In this document: piece by piece, positions 1 through 4,515 of the stretch
Numbering within the stretch: position 1 is the stretch's first letter
How the letters are laid out: each line of letters opens with the position of its first letter
DNA from: Gammaproteobacteria bacterium
GTDB taxonomy: Bacteria; Pseudomonadota; Gammaproteobacteria; SZUA-140
NCBI GenBank assembly: GCA_026994735.1
Contig: JALWQD010000320.1
Coordinates: 2,872-8,307, forward strand
Length of the DNA: 5,436 bases
Direction of reading: 5' to 3'
Notes under the pieces: generated by a model
Seen by the model: the letters and a program-made list of their open reading frames with translations, nothing else
Database searches by the model: none
What the model was told of the DNA's origin: nothing
Position numbers and translations under genes: made by a program

Positions 1-470
1 GTTGTACTATTGCCGGCGTTATCAGCGCGAATGATTGATTCATTGGTGAAAGGGAGTCCCGTTGCTGAGAAAGGGTCGTTATCCGGCGTGCCCGTGGCAT
101 TCGGGTCTGTCATAATAAATTGCCAATAGTTTTCAACCGCGCCGGGCGTCACCGCAGAAGGCATTTTGACCTTGCGCATCAAAAAGCCGTTATCAGTGAC
201 TGTTTGTTGGCAAGAGATTGCCTGAGGCGGGCAAGGCGCATTCACGTCACCATTGTTTATGGACCAGGCATCCAGGGACGGGTTAGTGAGTGCGTAGGAA
301 GTGCCACTTACGGACAGTAATAACGGCAATAGTGCAAAATGGGGGCGTTGGCCAATAAAAACCACCGGCCAGTATGAACGCCACCTGTTGGCAGCTAACG
401 TGTTGCGATAAATGAATTGCTGCTTAAAGCTAAAATAAATCCATCGTACGCTGTATGTTATTGCGGACAT
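1..470 (-). CDS. Secreted protein of unknown function, N-terminal part (runs off left edge)
   Basis: On the minus strand an open frame runs from an ATG at 470-468 to the window edge, about 156 codons with no stop. An in-frame TAG lies a few codons upstream of the ATG. The ATG has a fair ribosome site (GAGGA, 479-483, 8-base spacer). Residues about 45-60 (FALLPLLLSVSGTSYA) look like the hydrophobic core and cleavage region of a Sec signal peptide, with cleavage likely before LTNPS. From this ATG the signal would be unusually long (about 60 residues). An in-frame GTG at 365-363 would give an ordinary 25-residue signal, so the start is uncertain. The mature part begins LTNPSLDAWSINNGDV and contains two cysteines in PCPPQAISC, then a stretch with YWQFIMTDPNATG and LPFTNESIIRADNAG that reads as extracellular beta-rich protein. 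I recognise no family. It is transcribed divergently from the methyltransferase. Coding is supported by the open frame, the signal peptide and the promoter. Confidence 0.7.
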   Translation of the reverse strand, partial: MSAITYSVRWIYFSFKQQFIYRNTLAANRWRSYWPVVFIGQRPHFALLPLLLSVSGTSYALTNPSLDAWSINNGDVNAPCPPQAISCQQTVTDNGFLMRKVKMPSAVTPGAVENYWQFIMTDPNATGTPDNDPFSATGLPFTNESIIRADNAGNST

Positions 471-478
471 CAGCCTTG

Positions 479-483
479 TCCTC
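479..483 (-). promoter_or_regulatory. Ribosome binding site for the ATG start at 470
   Basis: The minus strand reads GAGGA followed by an 8-base spacer and ATG. This supports 470 over the GTG at 365, which has no comparably placed purine-rich site. The GTG would give a more normal signal peptide, so the two lines of evidence disagree. Confidence 0.4.
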
Positions 484-580
484 GACTACTTTCATATATT
501 TCTGCAGCTACGCAGTGGACTCTGAAATGACCGATTTAGGAGTCAAATAAATAGCTATACAGTCATAGACAGATACTCAA

Positions 581-609
581 ATTATATATCAATGTCTGGG
601 ACTTGACAA
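581..609 (-). promoter_or_regulatory. Sigma-70 promoter for the left-edge secreted protein
   Basis: Read on the minus strand, TTGTCA (609-604) is followed after exactly 17 bases by TATAAT (586-581). That is 5 of 6 consensus bases at -35 and 6 of 6 at -10, at optimal spacing. Transcription would start near 574, leaving an untranslated leader of about 105 bases before the ATG at 470. The leader shows no recognisable riboswitch. This is the strongest promoter-like sequence I see in the window. Confidence 0.6.
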
Positions 610-753
610 GCCGGATGATTTTTATGGGGTATTTGTCGAGGTAGCGTTCTTTAATGATAATGATGAATTATTTAGAAAAATAAATCTGTCACTTTTTTGG
701 TCTGTTTGTTTAATATTACAAATATTTGACATCGGTCAGTGCCGGGAAAATCT

Positions 754-778
754 GTGGAATTTTTACTCTGATTCCAAA
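754..778 (+). repeat. 25-base direct repeat, upstream copy
   Basis: This copy matches 1686-1710 at 20 of 25 positions and in the same orientation. The shared core is TTTTTACTCTG, preceded by GGA and followed by CCAAA. Within it GGAAT (756-760) and ATTCC (771-775) form a perfect 5-base inverted pair around the core. The two copies bracket the methyltransferase gene and begin 932 bases apart. It may be a REP-like element or the edge of an inserted unit. Confidence 0.5.
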
Positions 779-810
779 GATTCCTCGCGGTTTATTTGCG
801 ACATTATGTG

Positions 811-815
811 AAGGG
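811..815 (+). promoter_or_regulatory. Ribosome binding site fixing the methyltransferase start at 822
   Basis: AAGGG followed by a 6-base A-rich spacer and ATG at 822. This is well placed. The upstream in-frame ATG at 726 has no comparable site. Confidence 0.65.
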
Positions 816-821
816 AAAAAC

Positions 822-1619
822 ATGAGTACATACCAATGGAATGCAACAGATTATGAGAAAAACTCGCATGCCCAACAAAAATGGGCGCGAGAACTTATAG
901 AGAAGTTAGCGCTGTCAGGAACCGAGGACGTACTTGATTTGGGTTGCGGTGACGGAAAGGTTACAGCAGAAATAGCAGGGTTACTTCCTGCCGGCTCAAT
1001 AGTCGGAGTTGATAATTCCGTGCAAATGATTGAGCTTGCATCGAAACGCCACCCATTACACCAGCATAGAAATCTTTCATTTGAAGTAATGGATGCATGT
1101 AACTTATCTCTTGATTCAAGGTTTGATGTCGTATTCTCAAATGCTGTTCTACACTGGGTGAAGAATCATAAGCCGGTAGTTGAAGGGTTATATAGAAGCC
1201 TTAGGCATGGCGGGAAAATCTTATTACAGATGGGTGGTGAAGGTAACGCCAGAAAAATACTATCGATTTTAGGCGAGATTCAAAACCATCAAGAGTGGCG
1301 ATTCTATTTTGAAGATTTCAGCTTTCCTTATGGTTTTCTTGGTGTCGAGGAGTATAGAGCGCTATTAAATGAAGCCGGTTTTCGGATTAATCGAGTTGAG
1401 CTTATACCGAAAGATATGAGGCACGAGGGAAAACAGGGGCTAGAAGGGTGGATTAGAACAACATGGTTGCCATATACAGAAAGACTGCCAGAAGAAAAGA
1501 GGGATAAATTCATTAGCGCAATATCTTCAAAATATCTCGAAATTGAGCCAGAAGATTCTAATGGTGCAGTTCATGTGTCAATGGTCAGGCTTGAAGTCGA
1601 AGCAGAAAAAATCGCTTAA
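822..1619 (+). CDS. Class I SAM-dependent methyltransferase, trans-aconitate methyltransferase-like
   Basis: A 265-residue cytoplasmic enzyme predicted to move a methyl group from S-adenosylmethionine to a small molecule; the substrate cannot be read from the sequence. The Rossmann-fold signatures are in order. Motif I is VLDLGCGDG (residues 37-45). The acidic ribose-binding end of strand 2 is GVD (Asp64), and Asp91 lies in the next loop (VMDAC). Motif IV-like FDVVFSNAVLHW spans 101-112 and the post-IV turn is LRHGGKILLQ (127-136). The FSNAVLHW segment, the N-terminal WNATDYEKNS and the total length resemble the Tam (trans-aconitate 2-methyltransferase) branch, but this does not prove that activity. 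The start at 822 is chosen for its ribosome site. A longer frame from 726 would translate through a repeat. The gene is visibly more AT-rich than nrdJ: one 60-base line counted gives about 42% GC here and about 62% in nrdJa. Its TAA stop overlaps an attC-like core. Together these suggest acquisition as a mobile cassette. Confidence 0.9.
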   Translation: MSTYQWNATDYEKNSHAQQKWARELIEKLALSGTEDVLDLGCGDGKVTAEIAGLLPAGSIVGVDNSVQMIELASKRHPLHQHRNLSFEVMDACNLSLDSRFDVVFSNAVLHWVKNHKPVVEGLYRSLRHGGKILLQMGGEGNARKILSILGEIQNHQEWRFYFEDFSFPYGFLGVEEYRALLNEAGFRINRVELIPKDMRHEGKQGLEGWIRTTWLPYTERLPEEKRDKFISAISSKYLEIEPEDSNGAVHVSMVRLEVEAEKIA

Positions 1620-1697
1620 CAAACGCATCAACACGTACTGTCTAACCCGCGCGGGGATCTGCCCCAGTTTTGCAAACACCTGATTGCGGAGTTTTTA
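1614..1697 (+). other. attC: Integron attC-like recombination site, 3' half degenerate
   Basis: GCTTAAC at 1614-1620 fits the attC R'' consensus RYYYAAC exactly and contains the methyltransferase stop codon, as is usual in integron cassettes. The following bases through 1642 match my recollection of the Vibrio-type attC start (TAACAAACGC, then TCAA, then ACTGTC) at about 22 of 26 positions. Nested complementarity then gives an attC-like fold. AAC 1618-1620 pairs with GTT 1691-1693. CGCATCA 1624-1630 pairs with TGATTGCG 1681-1688, with one bulged T. ACTG 1637-1640 pairs with CAGT 1665-1668. The apex is GC-rich. Against it, the expected R' GTTRRRY reads GTTTTTA, so only the essential GTT is kept, and in well-studied sites the bulged base lies in the other arm. 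The left half is convincing. The right half may instead be an unrelated repeat that replaced the original arm. Confidence 0.5.
1646..1673 (+). terminator. Possible weak terminator hairpin after the methyltransferase
   Basis: GGGG (1653-1656) and CCCC (1662-1665) form a 4-pair GC stem around ATCTG, followed by AGTTTTG. The perfect palindrome CCCGCGCGGG (1646-1655) overlaps it and would compete. The stem is short and the T run only four bases, so termination would be modest. The same bases can form the apex of the attC-like fold, which may be their real role. A longer T run at 1742-1749 has no good stem in front of it. Confidence 0.3.
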
Positions 1698-1710
1698 CTC
1701 TGGCCCCAAA
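1686..1710 (+). repeat. 25-base direct repeat, downstream copy
   Basis: Second copy of the element at 754-778 (20 of 25 identical), with core TTTTTACTCTG followed by CCCCAAA. GAGT and ACTC flank TTTT inside it (1689-1700), a small perfect hairpin. It overlaps the position where the R' end of the attC-like site would lie. The sequence style recalls REP-like elements near RAYT transposases, but that is memory and not shown here. Confidence 0.5.
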
Positions 1711-1765
1711 TGACCAATATTCTTAGATAATCTTTTGTTCTCTTTTTTTGTCGAGTTTTCTATTA

Positions 1766-3373
1766 TTATTTCCAGTCAATGTACCGTATTGCAGTAATGT
1801 CTGGTATCAATCGGTCTATTTCGCTGCCTTGCCGCGTCATTAATCGTACATCGGTATAAGCGCCTGTAGAACGTTGGTAGGCGATGTATTGACCTGTCGG
1901 ATCGTAGAGTGGTAACCAGTTTATCCAGCCATCAGCGCGCAGGGTTTTTTCGCCCGTGCCATCGAGGTTCGCTTCGATAATATTCCAGCCGATGAAACCC
2001 GCTTCGACATCCGTGTTAAAAGCAGTATCTTTGGGGAAACGTTCGAATACGGTGAACTGTGCGTCGCTAACCGGATCATGGTCTGACACATTATCCACTG
2101 AGGTGAGCTGGACGATATTACTGCCATCTTCATTCATAACCGCGATTTGTACTTTAGGTTTTGTATTAAATCGGTCGGTCTTGAAAATAATACGGCTATC
2201 AGGTGTGTAGTCGGGGTCGTTGTCTGATGTTCCGCTCGGCGTGAGGTCCGCAATTTCAGTGCCATCAGCTGACATGGTTATTATGGACTCACCCAGTGGA
2301 GCACGGAAAGAAGCATAAGCGATTCGACTATCATCAGGTGACCATGCCGGGTGGCCATCCAGGTCGGTATTGTTTGTTAGTTTTAGCAGATTAGTGCCAT
2401 CGATGTTTACCGTATAGATCTCATATTTTGTAACATCATTTTTATCTGTGGAGCCGTGAAAAGCGATTCGGCTATGGTCGTGTGATAATGAAAGATTGTC
2501 CTTAAATAATCCGGGTAGATGAGTCACTCTGGCAACAATTTTTGTTGCCGGGTTAAACGTGTAAATTTCGCCATTGACCGCAACCTCATGTTCACCGATA
2601 AAGGCGATGAGTCCGGTCAGGTTGGCAGGTATCTCTGGTCGTTGATGTTGTGTTGCAATGGTAATCGGCATACTCGGCCAGGCCGCAGAATCGGTATTGG
2701 ATGCATATGCAGTACCGATATTACCCGATATTGTCGGTGAAATCCGAAAGTCTTCAAATAATAAAATATTGTAGCGAGTATTATTATTCAGGTTTCCGTC
2801 GGTTTGGTCAGCATCACTGCTCAGAGGGAAAATAAATTCTGCACTGTAGGTTTGTGTGCCGACATCGTAACTCAGGCGCCCGAGTCCGTCACCGATTTTA
2901 TCTGATTCATCACCTACGGTAACATGCTGGTCGATGTACTGTGATGCGATGCTGGCAGCGATGATGGTTCGTTCGTCATCGTTGTTGTCCAACATGCCGC
3001 TGTTATCATCGTCGATCAGTAGTTTGATACCGTCAAAATTGACCGGACCTGTTGCTAGATCAAAATCATGGTTATACGTCGCATCAGTCCACTGTGCGGC
3101 GATGTAGACATCGCGGTCATCATTCATTATTCCCCAGCGTAAAGTACTGGTTTTGACAACATTACCCGTGCCTGCATTGTCTTTTAGATTGACGGTTTGA
3201 TTGAATGTGGTATCAAAAACTGATAGATCAACTTGTCCATCGATGGTGAATCGTTGATAAAGCGATAAGGGCAGTGGGGTGATAGAGGGGGAACTTCCTT
3301 CACCGCCACAGGAAGAAATAATCGCTGTCAGAGTAAGAAATAGTAGATATCGGGTGTGGTTTGCAGGCGTCAT
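1766..3373 (-). CDS. Lipoprotein with CBM9/DOMON-like domain and TolB/PD40 beta-propeller
   Basis: A 535-residue predicted lipoprotein. The N-terminus has one Arg, then hydrophobic YLLFLTLTAIISS and Cys22 in an ISSC lipobox followed by GGEGSS, so it is probably anchored in the outer membrane. Residues about 38-241 form a beta-rich domain in the style of CBM9/DOMON-like proteins: it opens with FTIDGQVDLSVFD, then DDRDVYIAAQWTD, FDGIKLLIDDD and YSAEFIFPLSS. A DDDNSGMLDNNDDE loop (about 121-134) looks like a calcium-binding loop. Residues about 254-535 are a PD40/TolB-type propeller, with repeats such as AWSPDDSRIAYASF, IYTVNIDGTNLLKLT, ITMSADGTEIADLT and IAVMNEDGSNIVQLT. Such propellers generally bind proteins or ligands, but the partner here is unknown. 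The start at ATG 3373 is preferred because it puts the lipobox at a normal distance. A TTG at 3445 extends the frame by 24 residues and has a better ribosome site. The gene converges on the methyltransferase and ends 146 bases from it. Confidence 0.88.
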   Translation of the reverse strand: MTPANHTRYLLFLTLTAIISSCGGEGSSPSITPLPLSLYQRFTIDGQVDLSVFDTTFNQTVNLKDNAGTGNVVKTSTLRWGIMNDDRDVYIAAQWTDATYNHDFDLATGPVNFDGIKLLIDDDNSGMLDNNDDERTIIAASIASQYIDQHVTVGDESDKIGDGLGRLSYDVGTQTYSAEFIFPLSSDADQTDGNLNNNTRYNILLFEDFRISPTISGNIGTAYASNTDSAAWPSMPITIATQHQRPEIPANLTGLIAFIGEHEVAVNGEIYTFNPATKIVARVTHLPGLFKDNLSLSHDHSRIAFHGSTDKNDVTKYEIYTVNIDGTNLLKLTNNTDLDGHPAWSPDDSRIAYASFRAPLGESIITMSADGTEIADLTPSGTSDNDPDYTPDSRIIFKTDRFNTKPKVQIAVMNEDGSNIVQLTSVDNVSDHDPVSDAQFTVFERFPKDTAFNTDVEAGFIGWNIIEANLDGTGEKTLRADGWINWLPLYDPTGQYIAYQRSTGAYTDVRLMTRQGSEIDRLIPDITAIRYIDWK

Positions 3374-3452
3374 ATAAGTTATGACGATAATGGCTAACCA
3401 TTTATTTATAAGGTTATTGTTCTGTGTTGGAGTATTCGCAGACAAACCACAT

Positions 3453-3457
3453 CCCCC
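3453..3457 (-). promoter_or_regulatory. GGGGG ribosome-site-like sequence before alternative TTG start at 3445
   Basis: The minus strand has GGGGG followed by a 7-base spacer and TTG (3445-3443), in frame with the lipoprotein. The ATG at 3373 has no clear ribosome site. If the TTG is used, the protein is 559 residues with two hydrophobic stretches before the lipobox, an odd signal. The GGGGG therefore either marks a real unusual start or is chance. Confidence 0.3.
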
Positions 3458-3490
3458 TAAAGCTACACAGGCTTACGCCCTGGATAAGCC

Positions 3491-3562
3491 AGACAGGAAA
3501 ACAGCACTGGCATGCACCTGATTGAGTATTTAGTTAGAGGTGAGCAAATAGACAGGAAAACA
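3491..3562. repeat. Pair of identical 13-base direct repeats
   Basis: AGACAGGAAAACA at 3491-3503 and 3550-3562, identical over 13 bases with a 59-base period. A 6-base inverted repeat (3470-3490) lies immediately left of the first copy. The spacer between copies shows no similarity to the flanks. It could be a protein-binding pair, or the remains of a short repeat element. Confidence 0.45.
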
Positions 3563-3777
3563 AAGTGCGATTAGTACGATGACTGGGCCAAGGCGACCGC
3601 AGTAGACAGTAGAGCCGGGGAGCAGCATTGCCTGGTGTCCGGTGGTCTGACCGAAAACTCAAAGATCGTGCCCGCATCCCGTGCACGCGCTCTTCTTTTG
3701 GATTCTCTGTATTGCTGCCACCTTTTTTAATCACTTTTGGTGCGGTCATCCTGCTTGCTCATTTCCGACCAATACCT

Positions 3778-4461
3778 TCAGCCGCACTTTGAGTCGCCGC
3801 AGCTGAGGCAGGTCATGCAGCCGTCCATTTGAATGACTGCTTTGGTATGGCACTTGTTGCAAAGGCTGGCACCATCGACGGTGTCTGCGTCAGTGGTTTC
3901 GGGCTGACTGTTGCTGCCCTTTTCGTATTCGGCGCGTTTTTCATCGAGATATTGCTGCTGGTGGGCATCGTGTTCGTTGTCCTTGATCATGCCGATTTCA
4001 CGCAGATGTTGTTCGATGACATCGCCGATCTCGGCGACCAGCGAGGGCATGAATTTGCCGCCTTTCTTGAAATAGCCGCCACGGGGGTCGAAGACAGAGC
4101 GCAACTCTTCGGCCAGGAAGGTGACGTCACCACCTTTGCGAAAGACGGCCGAGATGATGCGGGTGAGGGCGACAATCCACTGGAAGTGATCCATATTTTT
4201 CGAATTGATGAAGACTTCGAAGGGGCGACGCAGTTCGTGTTCAGTGCCGGGGTTGAGGACAATATCATTGATCGTGACATAGAGCGCGTGCTCACTCAAC
4301 GGTGTTTTGAGTTTGTAGGTTGAGCCGATCAGACTTTCCGGTCGTTCGAGACGCTCGTGCATCTGGATGATATTGCTTTCCTCGGCTACCTCGGTGGCGG
4401 CCGTGGTTTCCTCATTGACGACTTCGTAATGGGTGATCTTGTGTTCTATCTTGATGGTCAT
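3778..4461 (-). CDS. nrdJb: Class II ribonucleotide reductase accessory subunit NrdJb
   Basis: A 227-residue cytoplasmic subunit matching the separate C-terminal piece of adenosylcobalamin-dependent ribonucleotide reductase (TSCPD-domain type), which in Pseudomonas aeruginosa is a distinct gene required for activity with NrdJa. Visible hallmarks are MTIKIEHKITHYEVV at the start, then the core PFEVFINSKNMDHFQWIVALTRIISAVFRKGGD and ELRSVFDPRGGYFKKGGKFMPSL. A cysteine-rich tail CNKCHTK...CMTCLSCGDSKCG has six Cys at 201, 204, 215, 218, 221 and 226. The last pair near the C-terminus is the expected thiol shuttle that re-reduces the active site; the others could bind metal. The literal TSCPD motif is absent. 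I place the start at 4461 because AAGGA stands 7 bases upstream and homologues, as I recall them, begin with this KIxxK segment. An in-frame ATG at 4509 would add 16 residues, has no ribosome site and begins 6 bases after nrdJa. The gene is co-directional with nrdJa and surely in one operon. Confidence 0.9.
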   Translation of the reverse strand: MTIKIEHKITHYEVVNEETTAATEVAEESNIIQMHERLERPESLIGSTYKLKTPLSEHALYVTINDIVLNPGTEHELRRPFEVFINSKNMDHFQWIVALTRIISAVFRKGGDVTFLAEELRSVFDPRGGYFKKGGKFMPSLVAEIGDVIEQHLREIGMIKDNEHDAHQQQYLDEKRAEYEKGSNSQPETTDADTVDGASLCNKCHTKAVIQMDGCMTCLSCGDSKCG

Positions 4462-4468
4462 GGTGGTG

Positions 4469-4473
4469 TCCTT
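4469..4473 (-). promoter_or_regulatory. Ribosome binding site deciding the nrdJb start at 4461
   Basis: The minus strand reads AAGGA, a 7-base spacer, then ATG. The upstream in-frame ATG at 4509 is preceded by CCCTCA and has no purine-rich site, which favours 4461. Confidence 0.55.
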
Positions 4474-4515
4474 GAAATTGAGGCTGTTGGCGGCAACGTT
4501 TTTACTCATTGAGGG

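Larger units (their letters stand above)
471..821. other. Divergent AT-rich intergenic region
   Basis: About 350 bases separate the divergent starts at 470 (minus) and 822 (plus). The region holds the minus-strand promoter at 581-609 and, near its right end, the upstream copy of a 25-base direct repeat (754-778). On the plus strand, TTGACA occurs at 603-608 and again at 726-731, but neither has a good -10 at 16-18 bases. TAATAT at 711-716 has only a weak -35 (CTGTCA, 686-691, 19 bases away). I therefore cannot assign a promoter to the methyltransferase. An ATG at 726 is in frame with the methyltransferase, but the extra 32 residues would be encoded across the repeat and do not look like part of the enzyme. 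Confidence 0.5.
3446..3777. other. Intergenic region with repeats, no convincing gene
   Basis: This stretch of about 330 bases lies downstream of nrdJb and upstream of the lipoprotein. AGACAGGAAAACA occurs twice, identically, at 3491-3503 and 3550-3562 (59 bases apart). GGCTTA (3470-3475) and TAAGCC (3485-3490) form a 6-base inverted repeat next to the first copy. CAGTAG is repeated at 3600-3605 and 3607-3612. A minus-strand frame of 71 codons (3749-3534) starts MTAPKVIKKGGSNTEN, a plausible protein start, but its second half (rich in Arg, Pro, Ser, Cys) does not look coding. It may be the stub of a decayed gene. I see no tRNA, no intrinsic terminator for nrdJb and no recognisable riboswitch. 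Confidence 0.45.

Noticed and set aside
120..320. Plus-strand frame of 66 codons
   Set aside because: It lies antisense to the left-edge secreted protein, has no signal, domain or ribosome site, and has an arginine/histidine-rich shadow composition.
430..495. Minus-strand 21-codon frame (MKVVEDKADVRNN...) overlapping the start of the left-edge gene, as a leader peptide
   Set aside because: There is no ribosome site before its ATG and no attenuator-like structure. Such short frames are common by chance.
603..631. TTGACA at 603-608 as a plus-strand promoter for the methyltransferase
   Set aside because: There is no acceptable -10 at 15-18 bases (the sequence there is G-rich). The match arises because it overlaps the complement of the minus-strand -35.
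726..821. 32-residue N-terminal extension of the methyltransferase from ATG 726
   Set aside because: It would translate the direct repeat, lacks a ribosome site, and the fold starts normally at 822 where AAGGG is well placed.
3446..3540. Riboswitch or tRNA in the leader of the lipoprotein
   Set aside because: Only a single 6-base inverted repeat is present; no conserved riboswitch core or cloverleaf can be drawn.
3534..3749. 71-codon minus-strand frame as an intact gene
   Set aside because: Only the first 25 or so residues look like protein. The remainder is Arg/Pro/Ser/Cys-rich and crosses a repeat, and the spacing of the nearest AGG to its ATG is too short. It is kept only as a possible gene remnant.
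3829..4323. 164-codon plus-strand frame
   Set aside because: It is antisense to nrdJb, whose family motifs are unmistakable; the long open frame is a by-product of codon bias.
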